The notes under the pieces are model-generated. The model ran no database searches. It had not been told where the DNA came from and was given only the letters and a program-made list of their open reading frames with translations. Source: UMGS902 sp045538895 (GTDB taxonomy: Bacteria > Bacillota > Clostridia > Oscillospirales > CAG-272). Taken from it: DNA of 17,475 nt. The position numbers and the translations under genes are program-made. The DNA is taken from assembly GCA_045538895.1 (NCBI GenBank), contig JAZQEH010000068.1, forward strand, positions 1 through 17,475, in the 5' to 3' direction. This document shows, in pieces, positions 7,576 through 15,482 of this stretch (within the stretch, counting starts at the first letter, position 1; each line of letters starts with the position of its first letter).

Positions 7576-8697
7576 TCAATGTTCTTCTACCTCTGCAGAA
7601 GCACAGGCAGGAACAAGAATAAGCATGAGATACATTCCGGCAATGCCTACGAATACAGATGCCTCAAAGCAGCCGGTAAACAGAATAGCCGAAAGTCCGA
7701 GTGTTGCATAAAAAGACGAATTCTCCTGTAAGTTTTTAAGGCTCCGGTAAATAAGCATACAAAGCACGGTAGTTACAATCGAACCGAATCGGCAGAAAAT
7801 AGTAATCAAAGAATTGTGTTGCTGCGAATTATAGTACTTGTAATAATTACCTATCAAAAAACACTCGCCAAAATTATCAAGAACACGCTGCCACATTGAA
7901 TGACGTGTATTGATGCCTTTGTTAATATCATCAAATGAAAAGAACTCCTGCCAAAAATCCATGTTTTTGACGATAACAAACATATAAAAGAAAAATACAA
8001 TCAGCGGAAGTGTTGCAATCAACACGAAGAACAACTTGGGTACTTTTTTAATATTAAATAGCTTTGTTATGATAACACATCCTACCAAAAAAAGGCACGC
8101 AAAGTACGAGTTTCGTGACTGGGTTGCTATAACTATAGGAAGCAATGCAACCGCAACGAGCAGGTAAAGTACTCTTCTTATTCCTTTAAACAGAAACGAA
8201 GAATAGAACAGAATTATGAAAAAGCAGGTTACCCAAAGTCCTGCCACATTAGGATTTGGCATGTTAAGACAGATAGAGTCTGTCCACTTGAAATAACTTC
8301 TTTTCAACGGACCCAAATAATAAGCAACCAGCAATACTATCGAAGAAATAAAAAACACGGTTGCTATAATCTTGTAGGTCTTCAGCGTAATTTTTACATA
8401 TGCACATATATCAATGCATATAAAGATACACAGCGTTATAAGCAGGTGCGTAAAAAAGTCAGATTCATGTATCAGACCTCGTGATATAGCTCCAAGTCCG
8501 ACAAAGAAGAACAAAGCCAGAATATGAGCCGTAATATATCCGCTTAAAAAGTATCCTGCCAGCACCAACAGCAGCGAAATAACGTATATTACATTAACTA
8601 TTGAATTGACTTTAAAAACCTGTGCAAAAAAAGATAAAACAACAAATGCCGTAAAAACAAGCATCATTTTATCGTTAAAAAATCTTGCAATTTTCAA
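7576..8697 (-). CDS. Wzy-like polysaccharide polymerase / O-antigen ligase family membrane protein
   Basis: 373 residues with roughly 10 to 11 hydrophobic segments. Features of the O-antigen polymerase/ligase family are visible: TQSRNSYFA (192-200) entering a membrane span, then a large extracytoplasmic loop (about 240-300) with RHSMWQRVLDNF and a QQHNSL motif. Expected role: joining flipped repeat units on the outer face of the membrane. The start codon is TTG at 8697, preceded by GGAGG at 11 nt; the next in-frame ATGs (codons 11 and 12) have no ribosome site, so TTG is preferred. Weak start codons are common in Wzy genes. A ligase to the cell wall is an alternative role, though this family position next to Wzx favours polymerase. 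Confidence 0.85.
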   Translation of the reverse strand: MKIARFFNDKMMLVFTAFVVLSFFAQVFKVNSIVNVIYVISLLLVLAGYFLSGYITAHILALFFFVGLGAISRGLIHESDFFTHLLITLCIFICIDICAYVKITLKTYKIIATVFFISSIVLLVAYYLGPLKRSYFKWTDSICLNMPNPNVAGLWVTCFFIILFYSSFLFKGIRRVLYLLVAVALLPIVIATQSRNSYFACLFLVGCVIITKLFNIKKVPKLFFVLIATLPLIVFFFYMFVIVKNMDFWQEFFSFDDINKGINTRHSMWQRVLDNFGECFLIGNYYKYYNSQQHNSLITIFCRFGSIVTTVLCMLIYRSLKNLQENSSFYATLGLSAILFTGCFEASVFVGIAGMYLMLILVPACASAEVEEH

Positions 8698-8721
8698 CTT
8701 TTAGTTTTCCTCCGAAAAGGG

Positions 8722-9780
8722 TTATTTCTGTTTGCCTGCTTCTGTCACTTCATCCATGACGTCTTTCCATGTATTTCTCGGCTCACTCGACGCAGGAGCT
8801 ACGGCTTTTTTGATTATTTCGCCGGAAATTACTTTTTTCATCAGCATTGCAAGCTCATCCGGCTTGAACGGATCAAAGAAATAAGCATTTTCATAATCCT
8901 TTAATACTTCACGTGAAAAAGGACAGTCGGAAGCAAGTATAAGAGAGCCGAGCGACCTTGCTTCAAGCATTGGGAGCCCTACCGTTTCAATATATGACGG
9001 GAAAACAAGTGTACTGCCATTATATTCACGCAAAACATCCTCAAAAGGCATTCTACCTACGCATTTAACCGCACCTCTACTATTTTGAGGAGCAATCGTG
9101 AGCTTCACCTCATGTGCTATGCCATCTGCCGAAAGCATCTCTGATGCTTTATACACCGCACTGTTATTCTTATAAACTGCAGGAGCGGTTGGATAAAAGA
9201 ACTTGGTTTTGTCAAAGATATCACCGTTCGCATAGTCGCTTAAATCCTTGACTGGCGGAAGAATGTTTACAATTCTGCTTCTCGGTATGCCGCATTTTTT
9301 TATAACAGCATCACGTATCCATTCGGTCTGCACAATTATCTTTGTTGCGTTGCGAACAGATTTGCAAATCGACCGACCTATAATATGCTGAATTATAGCC
9401 GTACTTCGTTCGGATGACTTAAAGAAAGAAAAACTCTTTATCGTCTGAAACGGTATGGACTGATGCATATAAATAAGTTGAGGAATGTTACGCAGTCCGT
9501 AAACAATAGTGTTCTGCATCGAAAACACGACGTCAGGATTAAGTGTCTTTATAAACTTTCTGCCAGAAAACTTGTCAAATATAAGACGCTTTATCCGACT
9601 TTTTTTCACCTCGGGAAGCGTAATGACTTTGATATTATCCGTTTCCTCAAGATAATTGTCACCAAGTAAGAATATCCACTCATTTTCAGTATCGTTGTCA
9701 CGCACGCACTCATAAAAATCCTTAAGAACAGTCATAGCACCGCCCTTGCTTGCCGCTATATCATTAACAACAATACGCAT
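8722..9780 (-). CDS. Glycosyltransferase family 4 (GT-B fold)
   Basis: 352 residues, slightly short for GT4. The N-terminus MRIVVNDIAASKGGAMTVL has the glycine-rich acceptor-domain loop (GG at 13-14). In the C-terminal domain the retaining-GT4 EX7E motif is intact: E265 and E273 in YIETVGLPMLEARSLG, followed by 'LILASDCPFSREV', the usual donor-site region. Cytoplasmic, probably membrane-associated. One of three glycosyltransferases that extend the lipid-linked repeat. The gene begins 8 nt after the upstream stop. The specific sugar cannot be told from sequence. Confidence 0.9.
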   Translation of the reverse strand: MRIVVNDIAASKGGAMTVLKDFYECVRDNDTENEWIFLLGDNYLEETDNIKVITLPEVKKSRIKRLIFDKFSGRKFIKTLNPDVVFSMQNTIVYGLRNIPQLIYMHQSIPFQTIKSFSFFKSSERSTAIIQHIIGRSICKSVRNATKIIVQTEWIRDAVIKKCGIPRSRIVNILPPVKDLSDYANGDIFDKTKFFYPTAPAVYKNNSAVYKASEMLSADGIAHEVKLTIAPQNSRGAVKCVGRMPFEDVLREYNGSTLVFPSYIETVGLPMLEARSLGSLILASDCPFSREVLKDYENAYFFDPFKPDELAMLMKKVISGEIIKKAVAPASSEPRNTWKDVMDEVTEAGKQK

Positions 9781-9788
9781 ACGTTACC

Positions 9789-10994
9789 TCACTTTTTATC
9801 GACAAAATCCATGATTTTTTTATAGCTGTCGCAAACCGAATAATTCTCACACAGGAATCTATATCCGTTTTCGCCCCACTCGGTAGTTTTCATATTCTTT
9901 ACCGCCTCACCGAATGCTGCAACATCATTGCTTTCGCACCAGAGACCAAACTCTCCGCCCTCAATAACCTTGCCTACATCTGTATTGGGATCGGTACAAG
10001 CAAGTACGGGAAGCTTCGCCTGCATATACGAAAGTATGCGTGACGGGAAATTAGGGATTGTGAAGCGATGATCAAGGAATACAAGTCCGACATCACACGC
10101 CGCAACAAGCCTGTCATAATCCTCTTTAGGTAATCTTTTGAGCAACTTCATATTATCAGGCTTATTTTCATCAAAGAAAGCCTGAAGCTTTCCGAAATCG
10201 GTACCGTCACCGACAACGAGAAAATATGCTTCTTCATTCCCTATCTGAGAACGCAAGCACTCAATAAAAAACGGTATTCCTTGCGGCTTGCTCAGATTTC
10301 CGCCATATACAAAAATCTTTTTATCAAGCGGCAAACCGTATTTTTCACGCATACTTATACGTGTATCGGCATCAACGGACATATCACAAACTTCGATAGA
10401 ATTAGGACAAATTTCAACCTTATCGGGAGAAATCTCCGGATTGTGCTTCAAAATATAATCCACATTAGCATGTGACATACAGCCTATGCGGTCGGAAATT
10501 GCGTAAAGCCTTTTCTCGGTTCGTCTGAAATTCTTGTAAATAATACCCTTGAGTCCACCCTTGGTCATCATACCGATATCGACCGCATTCTGCGGAAAAA
10601 TATCCTTAAGCAAAAGATAACTCTTTGCACCGTCACGCTTTTTAATAAACTTAACGGTATCTACATGAGTAACCGGAGGAGTAGGATAAAGCACAAGGTC
10701 AAATTTCACATCGTGAAAGTGCTTTTTAATAGCACTTATGTAAATCTGCGGCAACAACAAAGTAGTAATTCCCTTTTCAATGAGATTTGCCTTTTTGTTT
10801 TTACCGATTTTAACTCTTAAAACAGTGCATCCTTCTTCTTCGGAAACAGAAGTTTCAGCATTCGAGTTTCTTTCAATTCCACCAACAGCATAAACTTTAT
10901 GCCCGTTTCTTATAAACTCATGAATGAGGTCAAGCGAAATCGAATGTTTTCCGATAGGTGGAAGCGTGCTTATAGTAAGAAAAAGTATATTCAT
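9789..10994 (-). CDS. WbuB-like glycosyltransferase family 4, candidate L-FucNAc transferase
   Basis: 401 residues, usual WbuB size. N-terminus MNILFLTISTLPPIG is the acceptor-domain start; YLLLKDIFPQNAVDIGM (126-142) matches the 'D.yP......G' segment of the WbuB group; the donor domain has FVYGGNLSKPQG (228-239). The classical EX7E motif is not present: the region reads NFPSRILSYMQAKLPVLA (315-332), as in WbuB relatives that have 'PSK.Y.Y.A.G.PV'. E. coli WbuB is associated with transfer of L-FucNAc onto the first sugar of the repeat, which would fit the capEFG trio downstream. That link is inference from family resemblance and context. AGGA overlaps the upstream TAG, 9-nt intergenic gap. 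Confidence 0.86.
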   Translation of the reverse strand: MNILFLTISTLPPIGKHSISLDLIHEFIRNGHKVYAVGGIERNSNAETSVSEEEGCTVLRVKIGKNKKANLIEKGITTLLLPQIYISAIKKHFHDVKFDLVLYPTPPVTHVDTVKFIKKRDGAKSYLLLKDIFPQNAVDIGMMTKGGLKGIIYKNFRRTEKRLYAISDRIGCMSHANVDYILKHNPEISPDKVEICPNSIEVCDMSVDADTRISMREKYGLPLDKKIFVYGGNLSKPQGIPFFIECLRSQIGNEEAYFLVVGDGTDFGKLQAFFDENKPDNMKLLKRLPKEDYDRLVAACDVGLVFLDHRFTIPNFPSRILSYMQAKLPVLACTDPNTDVGKVIEGGEFGLWCESNDVAAFGEAVKNMKTTEWGENGYRFLCENYSVCDSYKKIMDFVDKK

Positions 10995-11003
10995 TTTTAA
11001 TTC

Positions 11004-12236
11004 CTAAATCTTCTGATAATTTTCAACAAGGTCATGACGAAGCAAATCTACACCGTCAACGCTGACAGCCTTGATTCTTTCATTAGCAAGCTTGTGCTTT
11101 GCCTTAATTTCGTTATAGTCATAAGTTTCAATGGTAAAGCACGCAACTCTGTCGCCACTGCTCTTAATGGGCCCCATAACGGTTCCCTGCGCTTTAAGCT
11201 GGTAGAACTCTTTTATGATGCCCTCACTCAAAAGCTCTTCAAATCCTTCGAGGTGGTCAAACGTACCCTCGTTGCAGTACAAAAACTCATTGACAACATA
11301 TTTCTGCTTGCCGGTATACGGCTCTACGTGTGGCTTATTACCAAGAGTAAGGTCAACAACCGCCTTTACAACGTCGAAGCCGGAAACATTCTTTATAAGT
11401 CTGAACTTAACACCGCCGCCTGTACGTGCACAGAACTCAACAACCGAAATCTTTTTACCGTTAGAAATAAGCTGGATAAGCATAGGTGTATTCTTGAGTC
11501 CAAAACCGTTTGCGATTTTCTGAGCGGTTTCTTCAATCTGCTTTTTTATATCCTCCGAGAAAGTACCGGGATATCTGCCACGGTATATAACGAAACGGTT
11601 TTCATCACCGATTTTGTCGAGATTACAAATACTGAGAACATGTGCCTTGCCGTCTTCAACATAAACGTCAACAGTAAGCTCGTCACCCTCAACAAACTCT
11701 TCAACTACAGCGGTGTTTGTTCTGCTGATTTCAACCGCATCTGCAAAAGCCGCCTTAAGTTCTTCGGAATTAACAACCTTACGTACACCTCTCGAACTGT
11801 AAGAGTCAACAGGCTTTACAATGAGAGGATACTCAAGATGTGTAATCTTAGACTCATCGAGAGTTTCCATAATCACGAATTTGGAAGTGGGAACGTCGTT
11901 TTCCGTAAAAATCTTTTTCATGTATGATTTCTTGGAAACATTAAGTGCGGTTGCGTAGTCTATGTAGCAAGGAAGTCCCATTTCCTCGGAAATCTGTGCC
12001 ACAACCTGAAGCACCTGGTCTGCACACACGGTGAGAATAAAATCGGCATTTTCCTCTTTAATAACGCCCTTTATTCCCTCAATATCCATTGTCGAAATCG
12101 GATAAAACTTATCGGCATGCTTGCGTGCCGCAACTTTTTCGTTCATGTCGATAAGGATTGTATATATACCGCGGCTTTTAAGTTCCTCAATTAACGCTAT
12201 CTGCGGCATTCCTCCGCAAAGTACAACTGCTTTCAT
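11004..12236 (-). CDS. ATP-grasp ligase (carboxylate-amine/thiol ligase superfamily), unknown substrate
   Basis: 410 residues with the three ATP-grasp parts in order: pre-ATP-grasp Rossmann-like domain (1 to about 100, VVLCGGMPQIALIEELKSRG), then YPLIVKPVDSYSSRGV (136-151; K141 and the flexible glycine/serine loop), EEFVEGDELTVD (179-190), and VVEFCARTGGG (265-275; E267 and R271 as metal and substrate residues). The C-terminal 110 residues form an extra domain. Members activate a carboxylate as acyl phosphate and join it to an amine. In this locus it may couple an amino acid to an amino or uronic sugar, or build a precursor for that. Cytoplasmic. GAGGAG lies 4 nt before the ATG. A general PurK/CarB-like biosynthetic role is less likely in this context. 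Confidence 0.88.
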   Translation of the reverse strand: MKAVVLCGGMPQIALIEELKSRGIYTILIDMNEKVAARKHADKFYPISTMDIEGIKGVIKEENADFILTVCADQVLQVVAQISEEMGLPCYIDYATALNVSKKSYMKKIFTENDVPTSKFVIMETLDESKITHLEYPLIVKPVDSYSSRGVRKVVNSEELKAAFADAVEISRTNTAVVEEFVEGDELTVDVYVEDGKAHVLSICNLDKIGDENRFVIYRGRYPGTFSEDIKKQIEETAQKIANGFGLKNTPMLIQLISNGKKISVVEFCARTGGGVKFRLIKNVSGFDVVKAVVDLTLGNKPHVEPYTGKQKYVVNEFLYCNEGTFDHLEGFEELLSEGIIKEFYQLKAQGTVMGPIKSSGDRVACFTIETYDYNEIKAKHKLANERIKAVSVDGVDLLRHDLVENYQKI

Positions 12237-12263
12237 TTTTTCTCCTCTTTATCTCTAAAGGTT

Positions 12264-13433
12264 TTATTCTTGACTTTCAACGTATGCACGATAAAAAACT
12301 TCTGAATCAAAATTATACAATCCCTTATGCTCAAAGAACTCTTTTATCTTTGGCTTTTTCATAGCAGGGCCACACATTACCTGTGCATAATCCAAAGCAG
12401 GGTGTGAATTAATCTCACAAAGTTTCATTCCATTTTCTGTAATAATAATATCAAGCCCCATATAATCAAGCGAAGACATGTGGTTGCAAATATCGCCAAT
12501 ACGCTTTTTTACATACTCCCAGTTAGGAAGTCTGGAATCACCAAAAACAATACCGGTATCAGGATGACATTTAATATACCACTTCCCATCCGGGCAAAAT
12601 CTCTTGTACCTCAATGCAAAATCGTAATATCGACCTGTTTCAAAATCAAAGCCTACACCAATTCCGCCAGAAGAAAGATTACTCGCTCCGCCGTTTGTTG
12701 AAGTTCCGAATCTCGCAAAAGACACCACGCATGACCATGTAGCCTGTTCGTATCGGTCCTTTTTGGGGTTCTTCGCCATTATTACACGAAGCGTACATTC
12801 ACTGTCAGGCCAAACTTTTGCAAGTTCCGGATGTTGATGAGCATATTCAGTAATAATATAATTACGCATTGAATCTCTGATTTCTTTAAATCGGGACATA
12901 TCAATGAGTTTATTATTCTCATAAATATCTTCGCCCCGGATTTCAAGTTTGATAAAACCAAGACCACCGGAGGTACCGGAATTTGGCTTCATCGCAAGAA
13001 TACCCTTATATTTCAAAAGATTCAAAAGATACTCGCTGTTTTTTTCAATACACTCCGGATTGTCCATAAGATACGTGAAGCTGCCATCATTTTCTACATA
13101 GGCATAATATTCAGGCATAGTATCCTCACAACCATTACTGTTAAGCACGTATTTAAGAGTGGTTTTGTCAAGCCACTTTAAAAAATGATTATTCATTGGG
13201 TGAAGCATAAAATAATTGTAATCCGGCAAATAATCCTTACAATTATCTTGATTCAAACCATAAAGGACTACTCTTCCGGGATAAAAACCGTTTTTAAGAG
13301 CGAATTCCGCCTCCTCTTTAGACACTGGAAACGCCTTTTCGTCATCGGCGAGTTTTTTAACAAACATTCGCGACCAACGATAATCCATACCGGATTCTCT
13401 TATCTTTTCGAGTAAAACTTCATAATTTGTCAT
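12264..13433 (-). CDS. Sugar-transfer-associated ATP-grasp protein (PF14397 type)
   Basis: 389 residues from the ATG at 13433, which has AAAGAGG seven nt upstream; an in-frame TTG nine codons earlier lacks a ribosome site. ATP-grasp hallmarks: ILAMKPNSGTSGGLGF (145-160; K149 and glycine-rich loop), YIITEYAHQH (192-201; E196), LRVIM (215-219), SSGGIGVGFD (254-263), and YMGLDIIITENGMKLCEINSHP (324-345; D328, E340, N342 for Mg-ATP). The family is named for its frequent place beside sugar transferases; its reaction is not established as far as I know. It lies between the priming transferase and a second, differently built ATP-grasp gene, so the two may act on one decoration. A TupA-like role in teichuronopeptide-type synthesis is the nearest analogy. 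Confidence 0.86.
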   Translation of the reverse strand: MTNYEVLLEKIRESGMDYRWSRMFVKKLADDEKAFPVSKEEAEFALKNGFYPGRVVLYGLNQDNCKDYLPDYNYFMLHPMNNHFLKWLDKTTLKYVLNSNGCEDTMPEYYAYVENDGSFTYLMDNPECIEKNSEYLLNLLKYKGILAMKPNSGTSGGLGFIKLEIRGEDIYENNKLIDMSRFKEIRDSMRNYIITEYAHQHPELAKVWPDSECTLRVIMAKNPKKDRYEQATWSCVVSFARFGTSTNGGASNLSSGGIGVGFDFETGRYYDFALRYKRFCPDGKWYIKCHPDTGIVFGDSRLPNWEYVKKRIGDICNHMSSLDYMGLDIIITENGMKLCEINSHPALDYAQVMCGPAMKKPKIKEFFEHKGLYNFDSEVFYRAYVESQE

Positions 13434-13464
13434 GGCAAACCTCTTTAAACTATAATTCAAACGA

Positions 13465-14175
13465 TCACTTGTTTACGATTTTGGAATCAGCATCTTTCAA
13501 CTCCGCTTTTACAGGTTCTTTTTCTTCACCTGCAACAATATCGGCTTTGAGTTCCGAATCAGCGACCATTGATTTAAAATCTCCGTCTCTGAATGCAATA
13601 CCGTCCATTTTAAAAACAACCGCTACGGTTTTAAAAAGTATTTTGATATCCATCCAAAGACTGAATTTATCTATGTATTCGATGTCATATTTGATTTTTT
13701 GAGCCCAATTCAAATCATTACGTCCGTTAACCTGTGCCCATCCGGTAACACCGGGACGCATATCAAGGCGTCTAAGTTGCTCCGGAGTATATCTCTCCAC
13801 CTGAAAAGGCAACGTAGGACGGGGACCGATAATACTCATGGTACCGTTAAGGACGTTAAAAAGCTGCATAAGTTCATCAAGGCTTGTTGCACGAAGGAAT
13901 TTGCCGACCTTGGTTATTCTCTGCTTGGGTTCAAGCATATTTCCGTTTTCATCCAGACTGTCCTCGGGAATACGCATGGTTCTGAATTTGTAAATTTTGA
14001 AAATCTTTCCGTTTTTACCCACTCTTTCCTGAGTAAATACCGCAGGACCTTTGGAAGTGAGCTTTATAAGCAACGGCACCACTATGAGTACAGGGATAAC
14101 GGTGAGCAAGACGATTGCCAAAAAAGAAGCGCAAATATCAAATGCACGTTTTACGAAAAGCTGAAATTTTCTCAT
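13465..14175 (-). CDS. Initiating phosphoglycosyl transferase (PglC/EpsL/WcaJ-type bacterial sugar transferase)
   Basis: 236 residues. N-terminal hydrophobic re-entrant helix (about 13-38), then VFTQERVGKNGKIF (47-60), KFRTM (63-67), the catalytic dyad D100-E101 in ATSLDELMQLF, SIIGPRP (114-120) and PGVTGWAQVNGRN (141-153). This is the short monotopic class without the large WbaP N-terminal membrane domain. It transfers a sugar-1-phosphate from a UDP-sugar to undecaprenyl phosphate, the first membrane step of repeat synthesis. With the PglE-like aminotransferase in front, the primed sugar could be a 4-amino-6-deoxy-HexNAc derivative. An acidic tail of about 40 residues (197-236) extends beyond the catalytic core. 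The usual Pro after the dyad is Met here (ELM). Confidence 0.94.
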   Translation of the reverse strand: MRKFQLFVKRAFDICASFLAIVLLTVIPVLIVVPLLIKLTSKGPAVFTQERVGKNGKIFKIYKFRTMRIPEDSLDENGNMLEPKQRITKVGKFLRATSLDELMQLFNVLNGTMSIIGPRPTLPFQVERYTPEQLRRLDMRPGVTGWAQVNGRNDLNWAQKIKYDIEYIDKFSLWMDIKILFKTVAVVFKMDGIAFRDGDFKSMVADSELKADIVAGEEKEPVKAELKDADSKIVNK

Positions 14176-14187
14176 TTTGTGACCTCT

Positions 14188-15324
14188 TTAAAAACAAGCT
14201 TTAATAGCTTCGATAACAATGTCCTGTTCTTCCTCGGTCATCTTTATGTCGCTGGGCAAACAAAGTCCGCGTGCAAAGATGTCCTCACCAACATTATCGC
14301 CGGCACAAATCATATCGCAGTGTGCATATACGGGCTGCATGTGCATCGGCTTCCAGATAGGTCTGGACTCAATATTGAGTGCATCAAGTGCAAGACGAAG
14401 TTTTTCGGGATCGCACTTGTCCATAGCATCTTCGTCAATAGTAAGGCAGGACAACCAGAAATTAGGTTTGGTGCAATCAAGATAAGGATTCATTTTTACC
14501 GGCAATCCTTTAAGGCCTTCTTCATAGCGACGGTAAATCTTTTCTTTCAGATCACGGTGGTTCTCAAGATAATCAAGCTGTCCTCTTCCGATACCGGCAA
14601 CAATGTTACTCATGCGATAGTTATATCCGATTTCGCTATGCTGATACCACGGTGCATTGTCACGTGCCTGAGTTGCCCAGAAAAATGCCTTTTTCTTTGC
14701 TTCCTCGGTATCCGTGATAAGCATGCCGCCGCCGGATGTGGTTATAATTTTATTACCATTGAACGAGAGAATTGCGTATTTGCCGAATGTACCCATCTTC
14801 TTGCCTTTGTAATCAGCTGCAAAAGCCTCGGCAGCATCCTCAATAAGAACCGCTCCGTGCTTATCGCAGATTGCCATAATCTCATCCATTTTTGCGGGTG
14901 TTCCGTAAAGGTGTGCGAGCATAACAACCTTTGTATCTGGATACTTTTCAAATGCTTTTTCCAAAGCCGCAGGATCCATGTTCCATGTTTCTCTTTCGGC
15001 ATCAATGAAAACGGGTTGTGCCCCCTCATATGTAACGGGATTTACGGTTGCGGCAAATGTCATGTCTGTGCAGAACACTTTATCGCCCGGCTTAACACCC
15101 GCAAGTTTAACAGCGAGATGAAGTGCTGCGGTACCTGCATTGAGTGCAAGTGTATGCACATTCTCACCGAGATATTCAGCTGCCTCTTTTTCAAAAGCAT
15201 CCACGTTAAAACCGAGCGGTGCTACCCAGTTTTTCTCAAATGCCTCTTCAATGTACTTCATTTCATTGCCGTGCATTGTGGGAGTTGAGAGCCATATTCT
15301 TTTACTTTCTTTATTGCGTTGCAT
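14188..15324 (-). CDS. PLP-dependent nucleotide-sugar aminotransferase (DegT/DnrJ/EryC1; PglE/EpsN-like)
   Basis: 378 residues from the ATG at 15324. This start follows AGAAAGGGAAG; the frame is open to an ATG at 15393, but that overlaps the promoter -10, so it cannot be translated from this promoter. Motifs: IWLSTPTMHGNE (10-21), NWVAPLG (32-38), LNAGTAALHLA (61-71), IEDAAEAF (161-168; D163 contacts the PLP ring nitrogen) and SFNGNKIITTSGGGM (187-201; K192 forms the Schiff base). The opening sequence closely follows PglE/EpsN, which aminate UDP-4-keto-6-deoxy-GlcNAc to a UDP-4-amino sugar with glutamate as donor. It is the first gene of the operon. No PglD-type acetyltransferase or separate PglF-type dehydratase is seen in the window; the keto substrate must come from elsewhere or from CapE. 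Confidence 0.93.
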   Translation of the reverse strand: MQRNKESKRIWLSTPTMHGNEMKYIEEAFEKNWVAPLGFNVDAFEKEAAEYLGENVHTLALNAGTAALHLAVKLAGVKPGDKVFCTDMTFAATVNPVTYEGAQPVFIDAERETWNMDPAALEKAFEKYPDTKVVMLAHLYGTPAKMDEIMAICDKHGAVLIEDAAEAFAADYKGKKMGTFGKYAILSFNGNKIITTSGGGMLITDTEEAKKKAFFWATQARDNAPWYQHSEIGYNYRMSNIVAGIGRGQLDYLENHRDLKEKIYRRYEEGLKGLPVKMNPYLDCTKPNFWLSCLTIDEDAMDKCDPEKLRLALDALNIESRPIWKPMHMQPVYAHCDMICAGDNVGEDIFARGLCLPSDIKMTEEEQDIVIEAIKACF

Positions 15325-15343
15325 TTTTCTTCCCTTTCTGAAC

Positions 15344-15365
15344 AAATCGTTGCAGACAACGATTT
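15344..15365 (-). promoter_or_regulatory. Leader hairpin / possible operator between promoter and first gene of the polysaccharide operon
   Basis: AAATCGTTG (15344-15352) and CAACGATTT (15357-15365) are perfect 9-nt inverted repeats with a 4-nt spacer. They lie about 10 nt after the predicted transcription start and end about 20 nt before the ATG, next to the ribosome site. This may be an operator for a dimeric repressor, or an mRNA 5' hairpin for stability or control of translation. No T-run follows on the minus strand, so it is not an attenuator by itself. Confidence 0.7.
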
Positions 15366-15381
15366 TTATACATACATTTTC

Positions 15382-15444
15382 ATTGTATTGCAAAATATGG
15401 CGAAAGTCAAGTAAATATATAAAATATTATATTATATATAAAAA
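15382..15444 (-). promoter_or_regulatory. Sigma-A promoter of the polysaccharide operon, with A/T-rich upstream tract
   Basis: On the minus strand -35 TTGACT (plus 15405-15410) and -10 TACAAT (plus 15382-15387) are separated by exactly 17 nt. The 34 bp upstream (15411-15444) consist almost only of A and T, UP-element-like, and merge with the T-run of the SASP terminator. Predicted start near 15375 gives a leader of about 50 nt. I see no other convincing promoter inside the operon. Confidence 0.85.
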
Positions 15445-15466
15445 ATACCCGGCGTTTGCCGGGTAT
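15438..15466 (-). terminator. Intrinsic terminator of the SASP gene
   Basis: A perfect 9-bp stem (ATACCCGGC 15445-15453 with GCCGGGTAT 15458-15466, 4-nt loop) 17 nt after the SASP stop codon, followed on the minus strand by TTTTTT and further A/T-rich sequence. It isolates the spore gene from the polysaccharide promoter. Confidence 0.93.
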
Positions 15467-15482
15467 CAAAAACATTAAAGTT

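Noticed and set aside
11034..11927. 297-codon open frame on the plus strand
   Set aside because: Antisense to the intact ATP-grasp gene; no family features; composition typical of a shadow frame.
13699..15288. 529-codon open frame on the plus strand
   Set aside because: It is wholly antisense to the aminotransferase and the priming transferase, both unmistakable. Its translation is rich in Cys, His and Phe without domain motifs, has no ribosome site that I can see, and is best explained by codon bias of the opposite strand.
15344..15365. Transcription attenuator in the glycan operon leader
   Set aside because: The stem lacks a following T-run on the transcribed strand and there is no leader peptide or alternative pairing that I can find.
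15325..15393. Longer N-terminus for the aminotransferase (start at 15393)
   Set aside because: The ATG overlaps the promoter -10 and lies upstream of the predicted transcription start; family proteins begin near the IWLS motif, and a good ribosome site precedes 15324.
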